A DNA stretch of 64,000 bases, taken from assembly GCF_000720925.1 (NCBI RefSeq), contig NZ_JOEE01000001.1, positions 310,001 through 374,000 on the forward strand, read 5' to 3'. Below are positions 34,946-43,400 of the stretch, one piece after another. Within the stretch, counting starts at the first letter, position 1. Each line of letters begins with the position of its first letter. Position numbers and translations under genes: made by a program. The notes beneath the pieces are model-generated. The model was not told the DNA's origin. It made no database searches and saw only the letters and a program-made list of their open reading frames with translations. This DNA is from Phycicoccus jejuensis. GTDB lineage: Bacteria > Actinomycetota > Actinomycetes > Actinomycetales > Dermatophilaceae.

Positions 34946-37062
34946 GCACCCGGACCAGCACCACCCCCGTCACGCCCCGCTCGATGGGCACCCGCCTCGA
35001 CCGCGTCGACGGGCCCGAGAAGGTGACCGGCCGGGCCACGTACGCCGTCGAGAGCGCCGCCCACGACACCGGCGACCCGCTGCACGTCTGGCTCGTCCAG
35101 TCGACCGTGGCCAAGGGGGAGGTCGAGCGCCTCGACCCCGCTGCGGCCCTCGCCCACCCCGGCGTCGTCGCCGTCCTCGACCACACGAGCGCGATGCGCC
35201 TGGCCGACACCGACGACGGCGAGCTGGCCATCCTCCAGGACCCGCGCGTGCACTTCCGCGGGCAGGTCGTGGCGCTCGTCCTCGCCGAGACCTCCGAGGC
35301 CGCCCGCGAGGGGGCCGCGCTCGTCGAGGTCTCGTACCGCGAGGAGCCGCACGAGGCCGAGCTGCGCGAGGACAACGCGACGTACAGGCCCGAGACGGTC
35401 AACCCGGCGATGGACACCGACACCGAGGACGGTGACGTCGACGCCGCGCTCGCGGGTGCCGCGGTGCTCGTCGAGCAGACCTACCGCACCCCCCACGAGC
35501 ACAACAACCCGATGGAGCCGCACGCCACCGTCGCCCGCTGGGCGCAGGACGGCACGAGCGGCGAGGTCCTCGACCTCGTCGACTCCACCCAGGGCGTCCA
35601 CGGGGTCGCCCAGACCGTCGGACCGGTGCTCGGCCTCGAGGCCACGCAGGTGCGCGTCCGGGCCCCCTACGTCGGCGGCGGCTTCGGCAGCAAGGGCCAG
35701 CCGCACGCCCACGTCGTCGCCGCAGCGCTCGCGGCGCACGCCGTGCGGCCCCGGCCGGTGCGCCTGGCCGTCACCCGGCAGCAGATGTTCGCCCTCACCG
35801 GCTACCGGACCGCCACGATCTCGCACGTGCGCCTCGGCGCCGACGCCGACGGCCGGCTGGTCGGCCTCGAGCACCGGGTGCAGGAGCAGACCTCCGCCGT
35901 CAAGGAGTTCGCCGAGCAGACGGCCTCCCCGAGCCGGATGATGTACGCCGCCCCGGCCCGGCGCACGAGCCACCGGCTGGCCGTCCTCGACGTCGCCGTC
36001 CCCTCGTGGATGCGCGCGCCGGGCGAGATGCCGGGGATGTTCGCCGGCGAGGTCGCGATGGACGAGCTCGCGCTCGCCTGCGGACTGGACCCCGTCGAGC
36101 TGCGGCTGCGCAACGAGCCGGACCTCGACCCCGAGACCGGCAAGCCGTTCGACGTCCGCCGGCTCCCCGACTGCCTGCGCCGCGGCGCCGAGCGGTTCGG
36201 CTGGGCCGACCGCCCCCGCGAGCCGCGCTCCCGCCGCGTGGGCGACTGGTGGGTCGGCACCGGCGTCGCCGCCGCGACCTACCCCGCGATGAAGATGCCC
36301 GGCAACGAGGCCCGCGTCACGGCCCTCGGGGGCGGCCGCTACGGCGTGGCCATCGGCTGCGTCGACATCGGCACGGGCGCGCGCACGGTGCTGACGCAGA
36401 TTGCCGCCGACGCGCTCGGCGTCGACCCCGGCGCCGTCGACCTCGAGGTCGCCGACACCCGGCTGCCCTCGGCCTCGGTGGCCGGCGGGTCCTCGGGCAC
36501 GAGCTCGTGGGGCAGCACCGTCGTCGCGGCGGCCCAGCGCTTCCGCGAGGAGCACGGCCCCGACCCGGCAGCCGGCGCCGAGGTCACGGCCTCGGCGGCC
36601 AAGAGTCCCGCCGAGACCGAGACCGCCAACCACTCCTTCGGCGCGGTCTTCTGCGAGGCGAGGGTCAACCGCTGGACGGGCGAGGTGCGGGTGCCGCGGC
36701 TGCTCGGCGTGTACTCGGTCGGCCGGGTCCTCAACCCGGTGACGGCGCGCTCGCAGCTCGTCGGCGGCCTCGTCATGGGCCTGTCCGCCGCGCTCTTCGA
36801 GGAGTCCTGGCGCGACCCGCGCACCGGCCACGTCGTGACCCAGGACCTCGCGAGCTACCACGTCGCCGCCCACGCCGACGTGCTCGACGTCGACGCCGAG
36901 TGGCTGGAGGAGTCCGACGAGGCCTTCACGCCGATGGGCTCGCGCGGCATCGGCGAGATCGGCATCGTCGGCACGGCGGCGGCCGTCGCCAACGCCACCC
37001 ACCACGCGACGGGGGTGCGGGTCCGCGAGCTGCCGCTCACGCCGGACCGCTTCCTGTCCTGA
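34942..37062 (+). CDS. Molybdenum hydroxylase, molybdopterin subunit (PaoC-like)
   Basis: Catalytic Mo-cofactor subunit, 706 aa. It starts with the aldehyde-oxidase N-terminal domain (RLDRVDGPEKVTGRATYAV), has cofactor contacts YVGGGFGSKGQPHAHV and the base Glu at about residue 672 in GSRGIGEIGIVG. PaoABC-type enzymes oxidise aldehydes, mainly aromatic, to acids. No XdhC- or PaoD-like maturation gene follows in this window; the next gene is on the other strand. Substrate class is inferred from the PaoB-type cluster and gene order. Confidence 0.93.
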   Translation: MSTRTSTTPVTPRSMGTRLDRVDGPEKVTGRATYAVESAAHDTGDPLHVWLVQSTVAKGEVERLDPAAALAHPGVVAVLDHTSAMRLADTDDGELAILQDPRVHFRGQVVALVLAETSEAAREGAALVEVSYREEPHEAELREDNATYRPETVNPAMDTDTEDGDVDAALAGAAVLVEQTYRTPHEHNNPMEPHATVARWAQDGTSGEVLDLVDSTQGVHGVAQTVGPVLGLEATQVRVRAPYVGGGFGSKGQPHAHVVAAALAAHAVRPRPVRLAVTRQQMFALTGYRTATISHVRLGADADGRLVGLEHRVQEQTSAVKEFAEQTASPSRMMYAAPARRTSHRLAVLDVAVPSWMRAPGEMPGMFAGEVAMDELALACGLDPVELRLRNEPDLDPETGKPFDVRRLPDCLRRGAERFGWADRPREPRSRRVGDWWVGTGVAAATYPAMKMPGNEARVTALGGGRYGVAIGCVDIGTGARTVLTQIAADALGVDPGAVDLEVADTRLPSASVAGGSSGTSSWGSTVVAAAQRFREEHGPDPAAGAEVTASAAKSPAETETANHSFGAVFCEARVNRWTGEVRVPRLLGVYSVGRVLNPVTARSQLVGGLVMGLSAALFEESWRDPRTGHVVTQDLASYHVAAHADVLDVDAEWLEESDEAFTPMGSRGIGEIGIVGTAAAVANATHHATGVRVRELPLTPDRFLS

Positions 37063-37085
37063 GCCCGCCCGCGGGAGGCCGGGGG

Positions 37086-37892
37086 TCAGCGCACCCGCCA
37101 CCCACCCGGGTCCGGGGGCTCCGGGGACGGCACCGCGGTGCCGTCCCCGGAGCGCAGCGGCCGCGCGCCCGGGACCCGGCGGGCGACGTCGGCCCACGGC
37201 AGGACCCCCGTCGGCAGGACGGCGGAGGCGGCGGCGCGCCGCAGCGTGTACAGGTCGAGCGGGCCGGGGGAGGCGACGAGCACCACGTTGCCGAAGCGCC
37301 GCCCCTTGAGGACCTCGTGCAGCCCGACGAACGCGGTGTGCCCGAACACCTCCTGGGCGCCGGCGGCGACCCGCGCCGCGTAGCGCATCCCCGGCTCGTC
37401 GGTGACGTTGGCGAGCAGCAGGCCGGCGGGGGCGAGGACGCGGCGGACGTCGGCCATCCACTCGACGGTCGTCAGGCCCGCGGGGACCCGGCCGTCGACG
37501 AACGCGTCGAGGACGACGACGTCGGCGCTGCCGTCGGCGAGTGCGGCGACGCCCTCCTCGCCGCCGACCGGGCGCACCCGCATCCGGTGGCCGCGGGGGA
37601 GCGGGACGTCGCGGCGCACCTGCTCGGTCAGCGCGACGTCGGGCTCGAGGACGATCTGCGGCGAGCCGGGCCGCGTCGCGTGCACCCACCGCGGCAGGGT
37701 CAGCCCGCCGCCTCCGACGTGCGTCACGCGCAGCGTCCCGGCCGGGGCGAGCGCGTCGACGACGAGCGCGAGCTGCTGCACGTACTCGAAGTGCAGGACG
37801 GTGGGGTCGTCGAGGTCGACGGCTGACTGCGGGAAGCCGTCGAGGAGCACGGCGGCGACCCCGCCCTCGACCTCGACCCGCACCTCGCCCAC
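37086..37892 (-). CDS. Spermidine synthase-like methyltransferase-fold protein
   Basis: 268 aa with the spermidine-synthase fold: substrate-side strand TVLHFEYVQQLALVVDAL, glycine loop VTHVGGGGLTLPRWVHA, acidic IVLEPDVALTEQVRR and VVVLDAFVDGRVP. The catalytic region resembles the actinobacterial family annotated as fused MFS/spermidine synthase, but only the soluble domain is here. Polyamine synthesis is uncertain; some relatives act in other transfers. Divergent from the sterol-carrier gene (43 bp apart). Confidence 0.82.
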   Translation of the reverse strand: MGEVRVEVEGGVAAVLLDGFPQSAVDLDDPTVLHFEYVQQLALVVDALAPAGTLRVTHVGGGGLTLPRWVHATRPGSPQIVLEPDVALTEQVRRDVPLPRGHRMRVRPVGGEEGVAALADGSADVVVLDAFVDGRVPAGLTTVEWMADVRRVLAPAGLLLANVTDEPGMRYAARVAAGAQEVFGHTAFVGLHEVLKGRRFGNVVLVASPGPLDLYTLRRAAASAVLPTGVLPWADVARRVPGARPLRSGDGTAVPSPEPPDPGGWRVR

Positions 37893-37935
37893 GGGGGAAG
37901 GCTATGCGTGGGTGCGCTTCGGTAGCGTCGGGGGC

Positions 37936-38313
37936 ATGCCTCCCCGACGCCGCACCGACCCCGAGCTCGGCCGCGCGGCCCTGCGCCGGTGGCACGCCGA
38001 CCCCGACGGCACCGACCGCGCCACGCGCGGCACCGCCGTCCGGTACGCCCTCGAGGAGCTCGCCACCCGCGCGCCCGGCAACAGCGTCGAGGTGCGGGTC
38101 CCCCCGTACGGGGTCATCCAGTGCGTCGAGGGTCCGCGGCACACGCGCGGCACCCCGCCCAACGTCGTCGAGACCGACGCCGAGACCTGGCTGCGCCTCG
38201 TCCAGGGCGAGATCCCGTGGTCGCAGGCCCTCGCCGAGGGCGTGCTGCGGGTCAGCGGCACCCGGGCCGACCTCTCCGGGCTGCTGCCCCTGGGCCGGGA
38301 GGACCGGGCGTGA
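37936..38313 (+). CDS. Sterol-carrier (SCP-2-like) family protein
   Basis: 125 aa, matching the small actinobacterial sterol carrier family found near purF in many genomes. Features are the N-terminal PRRRTDPELGRAALRRW, then EVRVPPYGVIQCVEGPRHTR and ETDAETWLRLVQGEIPWSQA, which is the hydrophobic-tunnel part of SCP-2 folds. Coupled to the LLM gene by a GTGA overlap. Lipid or steroid binding is a family inference. Confidence 0.85.
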   Translation: MPPRRRTDPELGRAALRRWHADPDGTDRATRGTAVRYALEELATRAPGNSVEVRVPPYGVIQCVEGPRHTRGTPPNVVETDAETWLRLVQGEIPWSQALAEGVLRVSGTRADLSGLLPLGREDRA

Positions 38314-39173
38314 GCGCCGGGGTGCGCCAGGGCGTCGTCCTCCTCACCGACGAGCCGTGGGCCGCCAGCGGGCCGCGGTGGAGGGCCGTCGAGGAGATGG
38401 GCTTCCACCACGCGTGGACCTACGACCACCTCGTGTGGGGCGGTCTGCCGGACAGCCCGTGGTTCAGCGCGATGCCGACCCTCGCGGCGGCGGCCGGCGT
38501 GACCGAGCGCATCGGCCTGGGCACGTTCGTGTCGTCCCCCAACCAGAACCACCCGTACACGTACGCGCGCGACGTCATCACGCTCGACGACCTGACCGGC
38601 GGTCGCTTCCTCTGCGGCGTCGGCACCGGCGGCGACCTCGACGCCCGCCTGCTCGGCGCCGACCTCGCGCTGCGCGAGCGGGTCGACCGCTTCCACGAGT
38701 TCGTGCCGCTGCTCGACCGGCTCCTGCGCGAGGACCACGTCGACCACGACGGCACGTGGTACCGGACGCAGGACGCCCGCACACTGCCCGGGCCGGTGCG
38801 CCACCGCGTGCCGCTCCTCGTCGCCGCCAACGGCCCGCGATCGGTCCGGCTCGCCGCGCGCCACGCCGACGGCTGGGTCACCTACGGCGGCAAGGGCGAC
38901 ACGCTCGACGCGTGGTTCGACCACGTCCGCGAGCTGGTGGCGCGCTTCGACGACGCCGTCGGGGCCGCCGGGCGCGGGCCGCTCGACCGCTACCTCTCGC
39001 TCGACTCCTCGCCGCGCTTCTCGCTGGAGTCGGCCGGGCTGCACGCCGAGATGACCGGGCGCGCCGCGGAGCTGGGCTTCACCGACGTCGTCAGCCACTG
39101 GCCGCGCGCGCAGGGCCCGTACGCGGGCGACCCCGCCGTCCTCGAGGAGGTGGCGGGGTCGCTCGGGCGCTGA
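38310..39173 (+). CDS. LLM class flavin-dependent oxidoreductase
   Basis: Luciferase-fold enzyme of 287 aa with HAWTYDHLVWGGLPDSPWFS at the first active-site turn, IGLGTFVSSPNQNHP, and GGRFLCGVGTGGDLDARLLG at the cofactor phosphate site. Shorter than the other two LLM enzymes in this window and in the F420-like subgroup. Translationally coupled to the sterol-carrier gene, which suggests a hydrophobic substrate. Ends 22 bp from the convergent rskA stop. Confidence 0.86.
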   Translation: MSAGVRQGVVLLTDEPWAASGPRWRAVEEMGFHHAWTYDHLVWGGLPDSPWFSAMPTLAAAAGVTERIGLGTFVSSPNQNHPYTYARDVITLDDLTGGRFLCGVGTGGDLDARLLGADLALRERVDRFHEFVPLLDRLLREDHVDHDGTWYRTQDARTLPGPVRHRVPLLVAANGPRSVRLAARHADGWVTYGGKGDTLDAWFDHVRELVARFDDAVGAAGRGPLDRYLSLDSSPRFSLESAGLHAEMTGRAAELGFTDVVSHWPRAQGPYAGDPAVLEEVAGSLGR

Positions 39174-39195
39174 CGCGCGCAGGGCTCGGTCGTCG

Positions 39196-39978
39196 TCAGG
39201 CGACGGCCATGACGAGGATCGGCGTCGTCGTCGGGGCGGTCGACCCACCGGCCGGCTCGACCGTGACGCCGACCGCGGCGGCGCCGTCGATCTGCCCGTC
39301 GAGGACGGCCTGGCCGCGGCCGTCGGCCGGGGTGAGGAAGCCCGCGGAGCGGGCGATCTCGTCGGAGCCGACGTACCAGAGCTGGTAGACCTTGCCGTCC
39401 GGCGCCGGGGGCATCCCGGTGACGGTGATCGCCGACTGGTCCATCTGCCGGCTGTAGGCGAGGGTCGCGGTCGTCGCGCCCTTGTGGCTGGTCACCGTGG
39501 CGGCGTCCTGGGCGCGCTCGACCTGCTGGATGGCGGTGAGCGCCGGCTGGTCGCCGGACCACGGGCTCCACGCGACGCCACCCACCGCGACGACCGCCGC
39601 GGCGGCGGCGGCGACGAGCCAGGTGCTCGTGCGCCGGAAGAGCGGGATGACCCGGGCTCCGGTGCCGGTGGCGGCGGCCTCGCCGACCGTGGGCACGCCG
39701 GGCGTGACGACGGCGGGTGGCTCGTCGGCGCGCTCGTCGGCGACGAGCGGCGGCAGCGGGCGGACGCGGGTGATGCCGGCGAGGACGGCGGAGCGCAGCT
39801 CGGCGGACGGGGTGGCCTCGGTGAGGGCGCCGAGGGAGTGCGCGGCGTCGGTGAGCTCGCCGACCTCGGCGCGGCAGGCCGCGCAGGCGGCGAGGTGCTG
39901 CTCGAAGCCGTCGCGCTCGTCGCGGTCGAGGGCGTCGACCGCATAGGCGCCGCTGAGGTGGTGAAGGTCGGGGCTCAT
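39196..39978 (-). CDS. rskA: Anti-sigma-K factor RskA
   Basis: Membrane anti-sigma factor of 260 aa. The N-terminal zinc-binding anti-sigma domain is seen as FEQHLAACAACRAEV (H-x3-C-x2-C) with LSGAYAVDALDRDERD before it. One transmembrane helix lies near residues 125-145 (STWLVAAAAAAVVAVGGVAW), and the periplasmic RskA domain ends with QLWYVGSDEIARSAGF and PAGGSTAPTTTPILVM. In mycobacteria RskA holds SigK until regulated proteolysis releases it. Its ATG overlaps the sigK stop. Confidence 0.94.
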   Translation of the reverse strand: MSPDLHHLSGAYAVDALDRDERDGFEQHLAACAACRAEVGELTDAAHSLGALTEATPSAELRSAVLAGITRVRPLPPLVADERADEPPAVVTPGVPTVGEAAATGTGARVIPLFRRTSTWLVAAAAAAVVAVGGVAWSPWSGDQPALTAIQQVERAQDAATVTSHKGATTATLAYSRQMDQSAITVTGMPPAPDGKVYQLWYVGSDEIARSAGFLTPADGRGQAVLDGQIDGAAAVGVTVEPAGGSTAPTTTPILVMAVA

Positions 39979-40589
39979 GCCGGTACTCCCAACGTGTCCC
40001 GGAGGCGGATGAGGCCGTCCCGGATCCTGGTCTTCGCTGTTCCGAGGGGCACACCGAGGAGCTTCGCCACCTCGGTGTGCGTGTACCCCCCGAGGTAGGC
40101 GAGCTCCACGGCGCTGCGCTGGGCCTCGGTGAGGGTGGCGAGGGCCCGGCGCACGCGCTGGCCCTCGAGGGAGGTCTGGGCGGACTCCGCGGTCTGGTCG
40201 AACTCCACCTCGCGGGTCGCGACGGCGTGGGCGTCGTCGCGGCGGCGGGACGCCTCGCTCGAGCGGACCCGGTCCACCGCCGCGCGGTGGGCGATGGTCA
40301 TCAGCCACGACAGGGCGCTGCCCTTCGCGGCGTCGAACCGGGAGCTCGTGCGCCACACGTCGAGGTACACCTCCTGGGTGACCTCCTCGCTCATCGCGTG
40401 GTCACGCACGATGCGCAGCACCAGCCCGAAGACGCGCCGTGAGGTCGCGTCGTACAGGGCGGCGAACGCCTCCTCGTCGCCCCGCGCCGACCGGCGGAGC
40501 AGCTCCGCCAGGTCGGACGCGGTGGCAGCCGCCCCCCCGGGTGCAGTGGTGGGCTGTCCCGGGGAGGCGGCTGTCATGTCGTTCATCAT
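39975..40589 (-). CDS. sigK: ECF sigma factor SigK
   Basis: Sigma factor of about 204 aa. Region 2 includes AFAALYDATSRRVFGLVLRI and SEEVTQEVYLDVWRTSSRFD plus GSALSWLMTIAHRAAVDRVR, very close to mycobacterial SigK. Region 4 is LTEAQRSAVELAYLGGYTHT with the recognition helix in GVPLGTAKTRIRDGL. Start codon uncertain: ATG at 40589, 40586 or 40577. Follows the fasciclin gene by 10 bp and is coupled to rskA. Two promoters with SigK-like boxes exist in this region. Confidence 0.94.
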   Translation of the reverse strand: MMNDMTAASPGQPTTAPGGAAATASDLAELLRRSARGDEEAFAALYDATSRRVFGLVLRIVRDHAMSEEVTQEVYLDVWRTSSRFDAAKGSALSWLMTIAHRAAVDRVRSSEASRRRDDAHAVATREVEFDQTAESAQTSLEGQRVRRALATLTEAQRSAVELAYLGGYTHTEVAKLLGVPLGTAKTRIRDGLIRLRDTLGVPA

Positions 40590-40599
40590 CGCTGATGGA

Positions 40600-41247
40600 T
40601 CAGCTCTCGGGGACGAGAACCTTGTCGATGATGTAGACCGTGGCATTGGCGGTCTGGACGTTGCCGCAGACGATCTTCGCGTCGCCCGGGGTCACGGTGA
40701 AGTCCTCGCCGGAGCCCATGACGTCGATCGACTTGCCCGAGAGGGTCTTGTGCTCACCCGCGAGCTGGTCCGGGGAGAGCCGGCCCTCGACGACGTGGTT
40801 GGTGAGGACCGTGGTGAGCAGGCCCTTCGGGTCCTTCATCGCCGCGTCGAGCGTCGCCTTGGGCAGCGCCTCGAAGGCGTCGTTGGTCGGGGCGAAGACG
40901 GTGATGTCCTTGGCGCTGTTCAGCGTGTCGCCGAGGCCGGCCTCGCCGACCGCGGTGACGAGGGTGGACAGGACCGGGTTGTTGCTCGCCGCGGTGGCGA
41001 CCGGGTCCTGGGCCATGCCGTCGAAGGAGCCGGCGCCGTCGGCCGGGACGGCCGAGCAGGCGGAGCCGAACGGGGCGTCGGCCATGGTGGCGGTGTCCGA
41101 GGGGCTGGCCGAGGGAGCGGCGGAGGTCGCGGCGGCGGAGGAGCTCGTGCCCGAACCGCTCGTGGCGCTGTCGTCCGAGCCGCAGGCCGCGAGGCTCAGG
41201 GGGAGGGCGAGCGCCAGGGCGGCGACGGTGAGGCGGGTCTTGCGCAT
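40600..41247 (-). CDS. Fasciclin-domain lipoprotein (MPT83/MPT70-like)
   Basis: Secreted surface protein of 215 aa. The lipobox LAAC places the lipid-modified Cys at residue 22. A Ser/Ala-rich linker follows, then one FAS1 domain: DPVATAASNNPVLSTLVTAV, KDITVFAPTNDAFEALP (FAS1 H1 box) and the closing ANATVYIIDKVLVPES. The fasciclin antigens MPT70 and MPT83 are the main SigK targets in Mycobacterium tuberculosis, and here the same family sits in one operon with sigK and rskA. AAGGAGA ribosome site 7 bp before the ATG. Confidence 0.94.
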   Translation of the reverse strand: MRKTRLTVAALALALPLSLAACGSDDSATSGSGTSSSAAATSAAPSASPSDTATMADAPFGSACSAVPADGAGSFDGMAQDPVATAASNNPVLSTLVTAVGEAGLGDTLNSAKDITVFAPTNDAFEALPKATLDAAMKDPKGLLTTVLTNHVVEGRLSPDQLAGEHKTLSGKSIDVMGSGEDFTVTPGDAKIVCGNVQTANATVYIIDKVLVPES

Positions 41248-41292
41248 GGGGGTGTCTCCTTGCGGTGTGTCGTTGTCCTGCGTACACATCTG

Positions 41293-41319
41293 GTTCGGAG
41301 CTGCTCGGTGGCCGGATGG
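41293..41319 (-). promoter_or_regulatory. Predicted SigK promoter of the fasciclin-sigK-rskA operon
   Basis: On the minus strand CCATCC (41314-41319) and CCGAAC (41293-41298) are 15 bp apart, 45 bp before the fasciclin ATG. The mycobacterial SigK consensus, as I recall it, is CCATCC-N15/16-CCGAAT; five of six bases of the second box match. It implies autoregulation. Confidence 0.75.
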
Positions 41320-41419
41320 GTTGGACGGCAACTTTTTTCGAGGAACCTCCGAACGGCCCGTGCGACCGGCACGGAAACGCTCCCCGCCCCGCCCCGTCCC
41401 ACCCACCCCTCCGGCCTCG

Positions 41420-41495
41420 ACATTTCGGGGTCACCCCGAAATGTCCACGAGACAAGGGCTCGGATGCCTTGTCTCGTAGACGAACTCGTGTGTCG
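41420..41495 (-). repeat. Family D two-hairpin element, copy 2 (reversed)
   Basis: Same plan as copies 1 and 3 but in the opposite orientation: ATTTCGGGGT-C-ACCCCGAAAT at 41422-41442, then a 15-bp stem GTCCACGAGACAAGG / CCTTGTCTCGTAGAC (41443-41457 and 41467-41481, one mismatch). The distal half of the stem differs from copy 1 (CCCCGGTTC there, AAGG here) yet still pairs. Confidence 0.82.
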
Positions 41496-41537
41496 GCCGG
41501 GCCGGCGTACCGTCCCCGCGACCGCGTACACGGACGG

Positions 41538-41575
41538 CAGCGGCGGCCGGCTCCGTGGGGAGCCGACCGCCGCTG
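41538..41575 (-). terminator. Terminator downstream of the molybdopterin oxidoreductase gene
   Basis: Nested hairpin: outer 9-bp stem CAGCGGCGG / CCGCCGCTG and inner GGCTCC / GGAGCC, 57 bp past the stop of the minus-strand gene. The remainder of the 384-bp gap (41248-41631) holds the SigK promoter and a family D repeat. Confidence 0.7.
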
Positions 41576-41631
41576 TGTCGTGGATCACGCTGTCCGACAG
41601 GCCGATGCGCTGCCGGGCATCAGGGTGACCG

Positions 41632-43218
41632 TCACTCGATGGTGACGACCACCGAGTGCCAGCCGGTCGCGCCCTTGGGGAAGGGCGTCTGCCGCTTCTC
41701 GGTCTGCACCTCACCGGTCTCGTCGGTCGCGCGGACCTCGAGGGTGTGGCGTCCGGCGGGGGCGTCCCACTCCCAGTACCACTGGCGCCAGTAGTCGATG
41801 CCGGCGTCGTTGCCGAGCTTCGCCTCGGCCCAGTCGCCGCCGTCGACCCGGACCTCGACCTTCTCGATGCCGCGCTGCTGCGCCCAGGCGACACCGCCGA
41901 CGACGATCTTCCCCGCCGTGGCGGTCGAGAGGGGCTTCGGGGTGTCGATCCGGCTCTCGGTGTAGATGGGTGCGTCGGTCGCCCAGTCCTTGCCGGTCCA
42001 GTACGCCGTCTTCTGCGCGTACGTCGTCGCGGTCAGCTTGGTCAGCCACTTCGTCGCGCCGACGAAGCCGTAGAGGCCGGGCGTCACGAGGCGCGCGGGG
42101 AAGCCGTGCACCGGGGGCAGCGGCTTGCCGTTCATCCCGACGGCGACGAGGGCGTCGCGGTCGTCCATCAGCGCCTGGAGGGGGGTCGAGATGGTCATCC
42201 CCTCGGTCGACTCGCTGAAGATCTGGTCGACGCCCTGCTGCACGCCGGCCCGCTCGAGCAGGTCGCGGACGGGGACGCCGAGCCAGCGGGCGGAGCCGAC
42301 GTAGGGGCCGCCGACCTCGTTCGAGACGCAGGTCAGGGTGATGTCCTTCTCGATCATCGGGAGCTTGAGCAGCTCCTCGAAGGTCAGCGAGAACGGGTTG
42401 TCGACCATCCCGTCGACGGTGAGCTTCCACCCGTCGGTGCCGACCCGGGGGATGACGAGGGCGGTGTCGATCCGGTAGAAGGCGTCGTTCGGCGTGCGAA
42501 ACGAGGACACCCCGCGGACCATCTCCTCGAGGCCCTGGGGGAGGGGCTCCAGCGTCGTCGCCGGGGTCGGGAGGACGACGTCACCGGTCGACGCCGTGCT
42601 GCGGGCGAGGGACTGGCCGATGCCGCCACCGGTCGCGGCGACCGCACCGAGGCCGGCGGCCGCGGCGAGGACGGTGCGACGCCCGCTCGTGCCGTCGCCG
42701 TGGGCGGTGCGGTCGGGACCGGCGCCCGAGGCCGGGTCCGCCGAGGCAGCGCCCCAGCGGTCGAGGACGCCGAGGAACCATCCGGCGGCCAGCACGCCGA
42801 CGACCGCGGTGACGAACCCGGGCAGGAGCGAGACGGCCGACGCGGTGGGGCGGGTGGCCGCGGCCGCGAGCGCCAGCACGGCGAGGACGCCGACGATCGC
42901 CAGGCCGAGCGTGCGCCGGCGGCGGGCGACGACACCGGCGAGCCCGGCGAGGAGCAGCGTGACGACGGTGACGGACCCGACGAGGATCGGCTTGTCGGCC
43001 GTGCCGAACGTCGAGACCGCCCACTCCTTGACGGGGGTGGGCGTGGCGTCGATGACGGTGGACCCGACGGCGAGGACGGGGGAGGACTCGGGGGCCACGA
43101 AGCCGGCGACGAGGTGGCCGACGCCCGCCCCGGCGGCCGTCGCGAGCAGCGTGCCCAAGGCGTACCAGCCGCGGGCCGGCCGCTGCGTGGCTGCGGTCTG
43201 GGGGGAGGTGGTGGTCAT
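41632..43218 (-). CDS. Membrane-anchored molybdopterin-dependent oxidoreductase (sulfite-oxidase fold)
   Basis: 528 aa. The first 175 residues hold about four membrane helices (WYALGTLLATAAGAGVGHLV, then PILVGSVTVVTLLLAGLAGV and others), with a twin-Arg-like GRRTVLAAAAGLGAVAATGG linker before the soluble part. The oxidoreductase domain has the Mo-ligating Cys at about residue 297 in ITLTCVSNEVGGPYVG and HGFPARLVTPGLYGFVGATK. The C-terminal Mo-co dimerisation domain covers residues 430-528. The enzymatic part should face outside. A predicted SigK promoter lies immediately upstream, so it joins the SigK regulon. Confidence 0.92.
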   Translation of the reverse strand: MTTTSPQTAATQRPARGWYALGTLLATAAGAGVGHLVAGFVAPESSPVLAVGSTVIDATPTPVKEWAVSTFGTADKPILVGSVTVVTLLLAGLAGVVARRRRTLGLAIVGVLAVLALAAAATRPTASAVSLLPGFVTAVVGVLAAGWFLGVLDRWGAASADPASGAGPDRTAHGDGTSGRRTVLAAAAGLGAVAATGGGIGQSLARSTASTGDVVLPTPATTLEPLPQGLEEMVRGVSSFRTPNDAFYRIDTALVIPRVGTDGWKLTVDGMVDNPFSLTFEELLKLPMIEKDITLTCVSNEVGGPYVGSARWLGVPVRDLLERAGVQQGVDQIFSESTEGMTISTPLQALMDDRDALVAVGMNGKPLPPVHGFPARLVTPGLYGFVGATKWLTKLTATTYAQKTAYWTGKDWATDAPIYTESRIDTPKPLSTATAGKIVVGGVAWAQQRGIEKVEVRVDGGDWAEAKLGNDAGIDYWRQWYWEWDAPAGRHTLEVRATDETGEVQTEKRQTPFPKGATGWHSVVVTIE

Positions 43219-43225
43219 GGCAGTC

Positions 43226-43253
43226 CTTCGGAGCGGGCGGGCCCGGCGGATGG
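43226..43253 (-). promoter_or_regulatory. Predicted SigK promoter of the molybdopterin oxidoreductase gene
   Basis: Minus strand CCATCC (43248-43253), 16-bp spacer, CCGAAG (43226-43231). The second box ends only 7 bp before the ATG at 43218, so transcription would start at or next to the start codon and give a leaderless mRNA. The same bases include GAAGGA, which could alternatively serve as a ribosome site from an upstream start. Confidence 0.7.
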
Positions 43254-43400
43254 CGCGCGGCAGGCGGGGAGAGCACCATCCTCCCGCGGCGCCGGGGGCC
43301 CGGGGAGGTGGTCGCCCGGGATGCCTGCGGGCGGCCCAACCCTCGACGGCGCCCGCCGCGGATGCGGCCGGCGCCCGCCGCGTCACCTACCGTGGGAGGC

